Of a DNA stretch of 64,000 nucleotides, positions 23,691 to 35,373 are shown one piece after another; the first letter of the stretch is position 1, and the number at the start of each line of letters is the position of its first letter. Made by a program: the position numbers and the translations under genes. Source of the stretch: Megalopta genalis (Eukaryota > Arthropoda > Insecta > Hymenoptera > Halictidae). The notes beneath the pieces are model-generated. The model was not told where the DNA came from. It searched no databases and saw only the letters and a list, made by a program, of their open reading frames with translations. Location: assembly GCF_051020955.1 (NCBI RefSeq), contig NC_135013.1:45327087-45391086 (forward strand). Direction: 5' to 3'.

Positions 23691-25270
23691 TTCAGAGATT
23701 TTTGTGAATTTTTTTCTTGTTTTTTTTATTAAAAGGATTATTTTGTGATATAAAATACTAAACTGTGATATTTATCAAATATGCAAAGAAGATTTATGTA
23801 ATTTTGAGATTAGTATATCATATAATATTATATGTGCTTACAATGAATAAAAAGTGGTACTTATAAGATTAATACCAATATTACTTTATTTTGTTATACT
23901 GTCATCCAATGCAATCAATCGATAAAAATTGCAATTTAAAAAAAAATTTTTAAATAAACATTAAGTAAACTATATTTTTAATAAACTCATAATAAATGAG
24001 TAACTTATAATAGTATAACTTGTAATAAATGAACTGACTTTTCGAACGTTTCAAATCAGAATTAGTTAGGTCGTTTAAGTATTTTTGTTATCTTGTCCTA
24101 AACAAAAGTGTCCCATTCATGGCAGTGCTCCCCTAAGTGTGTGTCATGTGAGCAGTGACGTATCACGCGTAATGAAAACAACAGTAAAAGAAAATGACAT
24201 ATTCCAGGACATTAGGGGTTAAAGCCAATCGTTGCCAATGGGGTTTCAAGGATTAGCATGTTTCCTCATTTAAACAATCGCCGTGTGAAATTCTAACGCA
24301 TGTCCTCCAAAGGTACTAACACGCTTTACTCGCATATAAATTGCACGTATATCCTCACGAGCATGTACCTATACACAGAAACACGTATAACCGGTGGCGA
24401 GACCAAAGTCCATGGCCAAACAGTTCGAGCGTTAGGCAGAACGATAATAAATTAAGCTCAGCCAGAACTGGAAATTGAATCAAACGCGGTAATCTCTAAT
24501 GCAATTGATTCGGGCATGCAAACACCCTTCGTACACGTAGTCGAAGGTTCTGAATGATTTTAGAGAGTGCTTCGCGAGGATAAGAGATTGAACCGGAAGA
24601 AAATCAGGATGACACAAGTGAACACACGTATTGGCTCGTAATACTAATCGAACGAGTCAAAGAATTTCATTTTACGTGCGTTCACTTTTAATCAACGATA
24701 CTGTAATCTCTTGGATAATTTATTATTAATATCTTTTATATTATTTTGATATTAAAAGAACTTATATACTATAAATTAACATTTTAGATTAGGTAATCCA
24801 GTTACATACATGGCAGGATACGGTATCGAAGTTCGATTCAATAAAAAAGAATGAAGAGAATTACTAATATCTATTCTAATTGAATAATTATTTTTAGTAC
24901 TATTGTCGTATATACATACAAAATAGAATGAGAAGCTTTAAAAACAAATTCAGAACTAAAAAAAATGGAATTTTTAAGAAATAAAAAGAAAGACGAATTG
25001 AACAAAGAAAAGGAGTTTACAACATACTTTATTTAAAACACTTTCAACCAAAAAAAAAATATATATATTACCTAATTAAATATTTATTTAAAGAACGTAT
25101 TTAGTTATTTAGTTATTAGATTACTTCATAGTATTATATTATACATGAAATGTGATTTTACACTATAGCGTTAAAATTAATAAAAGGTTTGTTCGTTCAA
25201 AATGTAATAAATAAAAAAATTATAGTCAGTATTCAGGATTTATCTAAAGTAGATAATAGTCAGACATGTA
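23691..25270. other. Spacer, no gene recognised
   Basis: AT-rich apart from a more balanced block at about 24110-24680 that lacks any convincing frame or repeat. It could be host-unique DNA. Confidence 0.4.
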
Positions 25271-25915
25271 CAGTGGCCCACAAAAATGTTCGTACACCTT
25301 TTAAAACATAATAACTTTTTTAAGACTGGACTAAGTGACTTGAATTTTTTTTATAGATAATACAGAGACTAGTCTACTAGACAACGACTAAAATGTCTTT
25401 TCCTAATTTTGCTATTACTTGGGATGAGAAAAAAGAAATAAAAAACTCGTTTTTAACTTTTTTTATCTGAGCCTATAAGAAAAATTTAAGAAATGTCTTT
25501 AGTAGATCTCGATAACTTATATGCGTGCTGAAAACTTGATCGAAATTAGTTAACCTAGAATTGATCTACAGGCGTTGAAAGATTGTAAAAACTGCAGATT
25601 TCTTCCAGTTTTTGGTCAAAATCATGATAAAACTGCGATTTTTATCATTTTTAATTTGTTGTAACTCACAAGATCGTCAACAGATTTCGATAAAATTTTC
25701 AGTATGCATATAAGTTACGAGATCAACGAGAGGCATTTTTTAAATTTCCGACATAGAATCGGATAAAAAAAGATAAAAAACGAGACTTTTATTTTCCTTT
25801 TTATCATTCCAAGTAACAGCAAAATTTAAAAAAAGGTCATAAATTTCGGTCATCATCTAGTAGACTAGTCTTGCTATCGTCTAAGAAAAATTCAAGTCAC
25901 TTAGTCTAATTTTGT
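25271..25915. mobile_element. Palindromic MITE, copy 3, right tip lost
   Basis: An intact left end (CAGTGGCCCACAAAAATGTT after TA at 25269-25270) and the full mirrored interior are present, including the central AAAACTGCAGATTTCTTCCA region. The right arm runs to TTCAAGTCACTTAGTCTAAT and then breaks off before the terminal 50 bases, so this copy can no longer move. Confidence 0.85.
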
Positions 25916-25957
25916 ATCCGTACGCTCGTGTATTTCGAAATCTAGTTCACAGTAATA

Positions 25958-26427
25958 CACCACGCTCCAAAAGTATTAGAACACCTGCTGATTTAGTATA
26001 GATTTTAATTTCTCATTCAGATTAGATAATGTTTTATGTTTAATACTAAATTTTATGGCATCGTATTATAAAAAGTACACATTACGTTAGAATTGTTTCT
26101 CACTCATGCAATTAGTTTACCTATTTATTGTAATTTGTTTCATGAAAATAATATTGTAATACGTTTCTGAAATACGCATGTGGAACATACTATAACATGG
26201 ATGGAATAATAGACAAATTGATAAAACGGATATATCGACGAAAAGAAAATTTAATTTTCTTTTATAAAATTGACATTATTTTTGTTATAATGTAAATGTA
26301 TATGTGTACTGGTTACAGTTCATACAGTTAACTTTGGAATAATTGGAAGAAATTATTACAACTTCCTATCGGTTTCTCAAATTTATTTAATTTTCCGTGA
26401 GTGTCCTAATACTTTTGGAGGGAAGTG
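25958..26427. mobile_element. Tc1-type non-autonomous element (470 bp)
   Basis: The ends CACCACGCTCCAAAAGTATT and the complement of CACTTCCCTCCAAAAGTATT are bounded by TA at 25956-25957 and 26428-26429. Inverted similarity covers about 30 bases. There is no transposase. The CTCCAAAAGTATTAG tip is a Tc1-like signature different from the other families here. Confidence 0.82.
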
Positions 26428-26429
26428 TA

Positions 26430-29390
26430 TATACATAAAATGTAATCGCGGTTATTTTTTAGTTCCTTCTAATATGGTATCAGGCTCTGAACATAACAAT
26501 TTTAATTGTTATCCTCAAACGTATCATTTTTTCCTCATGTTACCATGTTATCCTCAAATGTATCATTTTTCAAACATACTATTTCATAATAAATTGAGAG
26601 AAATGTTAAAAGAAAGTACGTTCGAAGCACGAGACCGCACAGTATTCAGTATATACATTTATTTTACACAACAGTTTCGTAAAAGTATCCGTGACGAGTT
26701 TCTAAACTCTGGATTTTTCTAGAAAACTCTTCAAATAAAATGATATAACATTTAATAATATTGTAAACACCAAGGAAAATGGAATCGCAAGCGAAACTAT
26801 TGTTCCCGATGAGAAATTCGTTGAAGAAACAGATCTCGTAGAGTTTTCAGCGGCGGAGCACGAATACAATGGAATAGTTAACGGATATTTGATTAACGAC
26901 CATCCTCATTAAGCGACTCGTTACTGTTTATACGTGGAATCTTGCTCACGTTGCCGGATCGGTTGTCCCGTTTAAATATCAGGCGGTGTACACCGAATTC
27001 GAGAAACGAGCACGATTTGCTGGGATCTACTAGATTTACTAAGCAATGGTCTGGGTAATCCGTCGCGTTTACTGCTGTACCAACCACCATCACCTATCTT
27101 GCCTTTACGCCACCAGCATCAATCCCCTCGCACATTATAAGTAGTTCACGAAGAGCAACCGTGTCGTCATGCACCATTCATGCAGTTATTTACCAGCTGT
27201 ACTATAGAAATCGTTAATATTTACATTTCCGCAGAATTTAAGCGAAGATTCTAGTGTCGCCTAAACGCAATCGATATTTAGGAATTTTTCTGACGAATAT
27301 TGTTCGTAGTGCGATAGAAACAAATGCAGCGTGAACAATGAAAAAAAAAAAACAAAAACCGAAGAAAAATTTCTTCCTTTCGTCGATCATTTCAATAGCG
27401 CGTTTTCACCATAAAATACGCTTGACGTCATAGTTTCACGTCAGAAGTACTGAACATTTTATTTGAGGATTGACTGTAATATTCTTAAAAAAATATAACG
27501 AAACAAAATATTTTCAACGAGTTGGAAGCTATATACCTTTTTACATTATTTTAATCTTTTTTACTACTTTAAACTTCAGCTACTTTCTTCTTGTCAAAAA
27601 TTATATTGTTTGCTAGTTATTAAACATGCGCATATGCATGCGAATCTTTTCGACGATGTATGTTGACAAAAAATATAATACCTATTACAAAACTATACTC
27701 GATTCTAACGAAATATGGAATATAAAAATAATTGTGACATTAAATGAATGAATTTATCAAATCTAAGTTGATGTAAGCGTATTACTTCTGAAGTATAATA
27801 ATACTAAAATAACAATTGTACGCAGATACGATTTACAAAATGACGAAATAAGCGAAACGAATGGAAATATTCTCTTTGTAATTTCTATAAAAGCTTTCAT
27901 TGTCTCGTTGCATGAAAGAATACAATAAAACGTTTAATACTTCATTTCGTTGATTCAGTATCATCCGATTTTTTCATTCCCACGGTAACGTCTTGACAAA
28001 GGTTCACTGACGCGTTTCGCGCAACCAATAAAAATTGCGAAATTATTAAATGTTATGAAAACTGTACATCTGGTTGAATTTCATTTCGCGTGCAGCACCG
28101 GAATCGATATAGAACAACATAAATATGAAAATGTTTGCTTACGCATTATGCCAACAGGAAATGAAAAAGGAAATGAAAAGTCTTTCCGAGCGAAATTGCA
28201 CTGGCAGAAATTCTGTTCCGGTTTGATTGTTTGCAAAATCTGTAGCGAATGCGACGTTTACTCTTTGAGGGCCACGAATATGTCTGCGAATCAAATATCT
28301 GTTCTTGCTTCAATTAATGAAGTAAATAATGTCGAATACGGTGATGAATAGTTTTCCGGTTTAATTGGCAAACCGAAACATTACATTTATATAAACACAA
28401 TGACGTTATGCATTATTATCGACTGTATTTTTGTAAACACACCGTCATACGAAAAACACAAATGATCGGAAGTTCATTGTTTATAGGACAATCCCTTCCA
28501 ATTTAATGTGGATGAAATACGAAAGGTTGAACTCTACAACTTTCCATGAAGAGAAATATTTTTCATGTGAAATTCGTTCTCCGACGTATCCTGTAACAAA
28601 ACGAAATCGTAATAAATACATTACATAATGCACGTGAAATCGCCAGATTTCAATCAGCAGGATTTCATGCAGGAAAACCAAGAATTATTTAACTATATAC
28701 AAGGAGTTTTATTCGAAGTTGTTACATTCTGATAATAATTATTAATTAATAAAAATTCTAAAAATTGCTAATGATAGATCAGATATGATGGGAAAGTCTG
28801 TATGGAATGACCTTGGTAACAACTGTTTCACATTCACTTAATTTTAAATAATTCTAATGACGTCGGTTGTTAATTGAAAGCAATAAAAGTTAAATTAAAT
28901 ATATAATATAGAATATATTATTACGTAAAGTAATTTAAATTACATAAAGTCAATACATAGGAATAAAAACTTTACATAAATTCGATTAAAATTGATTCAA
29001 ACAATTATAACTCATATTATTATTTTTATTAATACCTATACTTATCACTTTGAAAGAATAAGTGTTTGATGTGTCTCCTAATAATTGAAATGGATGCTAT
29101 TCTCACGCAAAATTTGCTATCTGTTGGAGTCCATAAACAGTGTAAGATTTAACAAAATATATTTAATGCCAATCTTTTCACAATCTTCTACGTGATGACA
29201 ATTGAATCATACAATCGTTGCATACAATATTCCCACAATCAATTATAGACGAAATACTATTGCATCAGTTTTAAAAATGGTTACGATTCAGATGGTAAAT
29301 ATTAATCATTTTTTATCGAATGCAGGTATTTACGCTAGAATTAAGAGACCAGAAAGATGCATCCTTCAACATATATACTTTTTACTTCGT
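26430..29390. other. Spacer, no gene recognised
   Basis: A 40-bp unit containing GTTATCCTCAAACGTATCAT is duplicated in tandem at 26508-26571. Frames up to 98 codons exist (for example 28055-28351 on the plus strand), but none has a known domain, signal or splice context I can defend. The block 26780-27130 is less AT-rich and may be host-unique. Confidence 0.4.
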
Positions 29391-29650
29391 TTAACACGTT
29401 GAGCGCCATGCGAATTCTGAAGGAAATCCCCGTCAGCCTACGCGCGTTTTCAGTTGTATATCATATTTTACACTATCAACCACCGGTGGTTTACGTGGCC
29501 TGAAAAAATTAGAAATAAATAAACTTTTACAAAACTTTGTTTGCAGATCTTCGTAACTAACCTTTCAAGATAATTATATCGGCCCTTTGCACTCGAGTGA
29601 AGACTCTGAGGCGGTGCTAAGAATTGTTACGCGATGCTTCGAAATAATTT
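29391..29650. repeat. Left end of a TTAA-type (piggyBac-like) element
   Basis: TTAACACGTTGAGCGCCATG at 29391 closely matches the left end of the complete element at 45270-45711 (TTAACACGTTGAACGCC). No matching right end was found downstream, so this is a partial copy whose right limit is a guess. Confidence 0.5.
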
Positions 29651-29937
29651 ATAGATTATCAGATTTGTTTATATTCTAAAAAACTGTTCAAAGTTTAACA
29701 TTAAAGCGATGACCACTGTTTTAATATCACTGGTGGTAACATGGTATCAAACTGACTCCCTATGGCTAATGATGTCTTAAAATCAAACTAACTCTATATC
29801 AATAGTGGTTTTGCCATTAGCAATATGAAGTCAATTTGTCATCTAGGGGCAATTAATTAATACGGAATCAATTTGACTTCAAGTCATCAGTCTAAGGTTA
29901 GATGTTGTATAGGTCACAAGGCTCAGTTTCATGTATA

Positions 29938-30559
29938 TGTTACAGTGAAACACCGAAATCTGGAGAATGTCGACTTTCACCGGTGAATGTCAACATTCAC
30001 ATAGTCGCTTGGTATATGTCCGAAATATTTGCTAAATACTCTTATTTCTGACTTACACCGGTAAATGTTGACATTCACCATGCACTAATGGTGAATGTTG
30101 AACATGTTGGAGATTTATATTTTCTTCTCCGTAATTCAGTCGCTATAAAACGCCACAAGGGTGACGTAACTTTTTCGCCTCTCTTTCTGAAAGGAATGAC
30201 CAAGAATTTAAAATACACGGTACATTCTACATGAGAAAAGAAAATAATAGTAATAACAAAATTACTTACTTATGTGATTCAAATCTTATTTATTGCAACA
30301 ACTTAAACTATTATGACACTTTGAATTGCACAAGAGTCCCTTGCTTTTACAACTGCATTTATTTGTGGAACACTTCCTTTTGCAATGACAGGTTTTGGAC
30401 CTCCACCAGAGCATATCTGTGATTGTCGACACACACCGGAGAGGGTCCGAATGTACAACAATGTAACGAAATATTCGATCTTTCACCAACGTATTTGGTA
30501 TCTGTTGACATTCACCGGTGAAAGTCGACATTCTCCAATTTCGGTCATTCACGGTAACA
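29938..30559 (-). mobile_element. Ginger-like mini-element with TATA target duplication
   Basis: The ends TGTTACAGTGAAACACCGAA and the complement of TGTTACCGTGAATGACCGAA are flanked on both sides by TATA (29934-29937 and 30560-30563). The inverted ends run about 55 bases, through GGAGAATGTCGACTTTCACC and GGTGAATGTCAACA. TGTNR tips with 4-bp duplications are what is reported for Ginger DNA transposons. Only a C-terminal coding fragment lies inside, so it is non-autonomous. Extra copies of the GGTGAATGT-TGACATTCACC motif occur near 30055-30100. Confidence 0.78.
30286..30540 (-). pseudogene. CXC (tesmin/TSO1-like) tail of a Ginger/KRBA2-like integrase transposase
   Basis: The minus-strand frame ends in CHCKRKCSTNKCSCKSKG, then LLCNSKCHNSLSC, a cysteine array of the CXC type seen at the C terminus of insect proteins annotated as KRAB-A domain-containing protein 2-like (integrase-bearing transposon proteins). 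The array spans 30289-30390 and the stop is at 30286-30288. The integrase core is missing: the frame runs straight from the terminal inverted repeat into this tail. That is the signature of an internal deletion derivative. The family name comes from memory of the cysteine pattern. Confidence 0.6.
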
Positions 30560-30561
30560 TA

Positions 30562-30829
30562 TATAAAATGCAATGAATCATATAACAAGGAAAACGTAGG
30601 TCAGAAAAGCTATTTTCAGTTTAGAGTCAAAATACCATCGAATGCAAAACGTCAAATTTTTCGGATTATAAATATCTGTTTTTGATGAGCTGTAAAGAAT
30701 CTTTCGTAGAAGGAAATGACACCTTAACCTGTTTCATAGATAGTCTTGCGATGCAACTTATTTCCGTTATTTCCCGAATGAAGTGTCTTTCGCTCATAAA
30801 ACAGTAAATATAAAACTATACCCCAAGCC
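30562..30829. other. Spacer, nothing recognised
   Basis: A short AT-rich interval between the Ginger-like element and the CpG-rich island. Confidence 0.4.
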
Positions 30830-31900
30830 AGTCCACTTATCAAGTCTCCCGAGTGGCCTCCATTGAGTCCCGCAGCCCGTCGGTATCTCTGGATTCGATA
30901 GATCTCGGTCTAAACAACGACGCGATTAAAGTCAGCCAACCGCGGAAAATAGTCGCGCGACTTCTCTAAACACGCCGCAAGAACCCGATGGCTCCGTTTA
31001 TAAGCGGGACAAAGTAAATCGCAAAGATTCGCAAATCCTTATGCGAGAATGATGTTGAATACTGCATTACGACAGACCGATGCACATGCATAGAGTTGCC
31101 AGGAGAATTTCTGGAGTGTCGGGAGGGGGAAGAAGGGGTGGGGGGGGAGTGGGTCCTAAGCTCAGCCGCGTGTTTTGTTACTTACCGAAGATTACCGGCT
31201 TACAAGAAACCCAACGGCGGTGGGAGCAATCTACCACCCAACAACCCTCCGAGCGTTCCCCTCCCGCGTGTCCCATTCCACGTTCTCCGCGGCGTTATCA
31301 CGCTCGCCTTCCACCTACCACCTTACCACCTTCCACCTTCCGCCACCCGGCGTCCTTGCGAAACACCAGCCTGCAGAATGCAAGGCCGCTGCCTCCACGC
31401 CAGTATGAAGCGGCTCAGCAGAGAGGGAGAGATAGAATAACGCCCCTAAGTGTACTTACTGCAAAGACCCGAAATTGGGGAACGATGTAAATCACTTACG
31501 AGATACACTTGCACCTCGCCGCTCGAGGAAAAGCAAGACGCGCCGCCATTTATCGTCGCTACGATAATTCCCGTGGATTCGCGCGCACGAGTTTCCCGTC
31601 CTGCGAGAGCACGCCGGAGAATAAACGCGACCGAACCGTGCCACCGGGGAGAGGAATTCCCGTTCGCCGGGAAAACAAAAATGTCCTACACCACGACAGT
31701 TTACTGCTGCGAGGGCTGACGCCGCGACAGGATGCGGCGCGGGACCGCTTGGACTTGTTGAAGGCACCGTCATCGACGACGGCCACACGACACCGTTGTG
31801 GCTGCGAGACGGATCGAAGATTCGATTAGATCACATATGGGATTCGGCGTCTTTTAAGCAGCCGCGTGCTGTCAGTTGGTTCTTCGGTCATGGAACCTGG
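30830..31900. promoter_or_regulatory. CpG-rich island, candidate promoter or first-exon region
   Basis: This is the only sustained GC- and CpG-rich kilobase in the window (densest at 31490-31830). Several frames of 75-136 codons overlap on both strands, as expected from composition, and none has a known domain. Consensus splice donors appear on the minus strand: AATCTTCG/GTAAGTAAC near 31185 and TATCTC/GTAAGTG near 31495. On the plus strand there is a TATA-like TTTATAAGCGG near 30998 and an Inr-like GTCAGTTGG near 31871. I infer a host gene's 5' region, most likely on the minus strand; no product can be named. Confidence 0.35.
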
Positions 31901-31904
31901 CACG

Positions 31905-32830
31905 AACTTCTGCAAACACGGTCAAACGGCCCGAATAGCTGATCGTCGTGCACCATAGACGAAGACACTCCTTTGAACTAGATTTCTCTTTGTTTCATCG
32001 TCATTCGCACACTTCACCATTGCCACCAACGAATAGCAACCAATTGATCAGTTTTTACATTCAAGCACTTCGTATAACCGGAGCTTCAGAGTGCATCTGA
32101 TTTTCAAACATTCGAAATTTCAAACATTTTGATACCACATAACCCTCGAAAGATGGACCATTTCAACAGCTATACAATTGATGACGATTCTAATTCTAAA
32201 CTTTATTTGTTAATTTCACCAAACATATTTGTGAAGATTATTTTTATGTTATTTATGGTGTAAGAATAGTTTATTTCATTTAATTTTTGTAAATTGAGCA
32301 ATTAGGTGATGTTTAAAAGTACACTGGATCAAAACAACCAGGTAATCACAGTCTAAAGATAAACCGTATAACGCAGGTAGTTGTGGGTAGCAACGATCAT
32401 AAAATCGTCTCAAACACAGTCAAATAGCCGAAATAGCCACATATCACGTGTCATAGACAAAGGTATCTCTTCGAACTAGCTATGTCTTCCTGTAACCACG
32501 AGATCTACACTTTAAGATCACCACTAACCCACATTCTTTATACTTTACATTCAAATATACCAGAAGTTTCAAAACACATCCGATTTTCAAACATTCAATA
32601 CGATTGATTCACAAATCATTTGTAATAGTTTGTTGTGTCATACTAAACTTGTTACGATATAACACAGGTAGCTGTGGGTCGCGACACCATCAAAGCATTT
32701 TAAACATGCTCGAACGACCTAAATAGCTACAAATAACGTGCACATTACATACCATAGACAAAGATACCTCATTAAACTAGCAACCTATTTTTGTAACCAC
32801 CATTTCTACACATTTATACATTTAGGTATT
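31905..32830. repeat. Three diverged copies of a block of about 130 bp
   Basis: Copies centre on CATAGAC(G/A)AAG at 31954, 32452 and 32753. Each has, in order, a CAAACACGGTCAAACGGCC-like segment, GAATAGCT/AAATAGC, an ACGTG or CGTG, the CATAGAC core, a CTTTGAACTAG-like segment and a TGTAACCAC-like tail. Copies two and three share a further upstream ACGCAGGTAGTTGTGGGT segment. Copies one and two share a downstream GATTTTCAAACATTC segment. They are too far apart for a simple satellite and could be a decayed repeat or duplicated regulatory modules beside the CpG-rich island. Confidence 0.6.
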
Positions 32831-33414
32831 TAGGTATTTTGATTATCACGAGCCTGTCAAACTTAATGATAATTCGATATAACTAGCTTCACGTTATGCT
32901 AATGCATATTTTAGAAGAATGAACTAAACAAGTAAAATTTTTAAACTGAATTATTTTTCATCATTAGAGAATATAAAAATATTTTTCTCTTGCATATTTT
33001 GTATAGCAGTTACATATTCTGTATACTATATGCATATACATAATTTCCTTACAAATTAGATTGGAAATTGTCAGAATTTGCGTAAACTCATCATTAAAGA
33101 GTAAAGTACTTTGACTTTGTTGTGCTCTCCTCTCTCACATTCTCATGACGCAGCGTTTACGGCAAAGAAACAATATCAAGAATTTAAAAAAATTTTTAAG
33201 GACTGCAAACGAAATATATAGAACTATTGAACTAAATTTAAATATGCTCCAAGTCAAAACTTTCGAAAATGTAACTTTTGCCACTATGATTGTAACCCAT
33301 TGAACTTACCGGAAGTCTAAAAACTTTGGCATTTTTCAATATCACTCCTTCGTGCATCAACAGATTTCGATGTAATTTTAATCATGCACAGAACTAAAGT
33401 AAATCTACAAAATG
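32831..33414. other. AT-rich spacer
   Basis: No gene or repeat end recognised between the triplicated block and the next MITE. Confidence 0.4.
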
Positions 33415-33416
33415 TA

Positions 33417-34049
33417 CAGTAATTTCTCCCAGAAATGGTCGGAGGTCAGAATTTAAACCGGCAGATCTGAGAATATTTAGTCGCGATTCATCGAGACTTG
33501 CGGCTCGTTTTTATAGAAACTTGGGGCATTCGGCAAAGAAGGCAGCGACCAACATGTCGGTGTACATTAATATGAATACATATTAATGCTAGAATAAAAA
33601 CGATGACGTAATCTTTTATTTCTAATTTTTTGCCACGATTCGAGGGCAATTCACGTACCTAGTACAGTAATGTCTCCCTAACTGACGCTCAGATTGTGCA
33701 CAAAAATAGATAATTTGGGAAGAGGCGATACGATTATTTGAGCCCTGCAGCTTGTTCTTATAGTTGTTGACAATTCGTAACTATAAAAACGAACCGCAAG
33801 GCTCGAATAATCGTATCTCTTTTTCCCAAATTATCCATTTTTGTAAACAATCTGAGCATCAATTAGAAAGACATTACTGTATCTACCACTTACCTTATAG
33901 CTCTGCAGTTTTTCTTACCTGACACACATCCAAACGGTAATTTTGTGCTGTTTTCCGATTCTTAGCATCGAAGTGGCAATAAATTACATATGCGTAGGAC
34001 TAATACAAGGAAATTCACAACAACCCGAAATCTTCGGGAGAAATTACTG
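33417..34049. mobile_element. MITE with CAGTAATTTCTCCC ends, hosting a second MITE
   Basis: CAGTAATTTCTCCCAGAAAT on the left and the complement of CAGTAATTTCTCCCGAAGAT on the right lie between TA pairs at 33415-33416 and 34050-34051. A 215-bp relative sits inside (33665-33879). Without it the element is about 415 bp. It is non-coding. Confidence 0.72.
33665..33879. mobile_element. 215-bp hairpin MITE, nested copy
   Basis: CAGTAATGTCTCCCTAACTG and its mirrored right end lie between TA pairs at 33663-33664 and 33880-33881. The arms pair almost fully, including GTTCTTATAGTTG against AACTATAAAAACGAACCGCA. A same-length copy is at 43359-43573. Confidence 0.88.
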
Positions 34050-34051
34050 TA

Positions 34052-35371
34052 TTTTCGTCACTTTTCTGTATCCAAATCATCTGCGCACATTTGTCACATT
34101 TCTATGTCGTTCTATTCCTTACAAAAAGAAGATCTTCGATATTTTACATTTGTCCCCGATTTTTAGGATTTGTTTCATTCTACAACTATTGCAACAGAAA
34201 GCTGTAAAAAAATGCAACGTCTCTAGTTGAGGTAGCATAGAATTTTATAAAATGAATTCCCTTCCAATAATCAAAAATTGGTCTTGCAATGAAAACAGAA
34301 CGAAACTAAAATTGCAGCTAGCTGTTAAAATATAGACTCACGTGTAGTTCCAATTTATTTAGTTTATTCGTACATTTTTAGTTTTTAATCACTCGACGTT
34401 TCAGTGAACGAAGAGAAGAGGCAGGCCACTTTTTGCGAGAAGCCCGGGCAATCGATGAAAACGCCAGACCCGTGATGCATTCACGAATTTTTCCGAGCCA
34501 TTTATACCAATATCAATGTCTTCTCTTTTTACAAACAGATGCATGCCAAGCGGTCAGCGGATATTAATAGAATTTTCCTCCTGATGAACTTTACAATTAA
34601 TTTAGCACCGCGTCCACGAGCATGTCAAGCTTGTTAAAATTTAAATCAAGTTATTCGTCGCTAGATTAATGAGCGATATTAGCGTTCTCGTTCATGGACT
34701 TGTTAATGGAGAGAGGAGGATGTGCGAATGTTTCATCTTCGACTACGAGCTTCCATTGTCGCTGCGCTAACAACTTTAATTGGAAGAGTTACAGATTCGA
34801 TTTTTGTTTAAAAACTGTTACTGCTCCGAAAACTACGGTGATTGGATTCGCGGCAAAGTAATATCGGATTTGCGGATGCACAGGTACATCAGTTATCTAT
34901 GGAGCTATTATTTTTTTTAATCAGCTGCGCGATATCCGTTGTTCTCTGTATTTCCATTGTTTCGTTCTGCAAACGTTTTAAATAATATCAAATCTGAAGT
35001 TGTTCAACTTTTTTTTCTTTTTTTATCCGAAGCGATCAAATCTCTCAGAGATTTATTTACTCTTCTATGTATACTCAGAGAAACGTCGAGTTAACTGAGT
35101 TAATTTTACATATTACGTATAACGTATGTAAAGTTGTTTAACCTAATTACATCTGAAAATAAATGTCTCTTCATCAAGCTAATATTCTTTTTTACTACGC
35201 TATAAAACTCGCAACTGGGTTATTAGCAGCATGCGCATTGCTGTGCATATTAACGATACAGAAAATAAATTAGCATAGTCTTGTCTTAAGGATTACATGA
35301 ACATGCAATTATATGATATACAATAATATACAATACGCTACATGCTTTTATTTTTACAACTAATATTATTG
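34052..35371. other. Spacer, no gene recognised
   Basis: 34380-34900 is less AT-rich and free of recognisable repeats, so it may be host-unique sequence. No frame or RNA structure I can support. Confidence 0.4.
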
Positions 35372-35373
35372 TT

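Noticed and set aside
26893..27093. Minus-strand frame of 66 codons in a less AT-rich block
   Set aside because: No domain, no signal peptide and no splice evidence.
28055..28351. Plus-strand frame of 98 codons
   Set aside because: Chance-length frame with no known motif, no supported splice context and no clear codon bias.
31080..31829. Several overlapping frames of 75-136 codons on both strands in the CpG-rich island
   Set aside because: High GC makes stops rare; the frames overlap in conflicting phases and none contains a recognisable domain, so no CDS is called.
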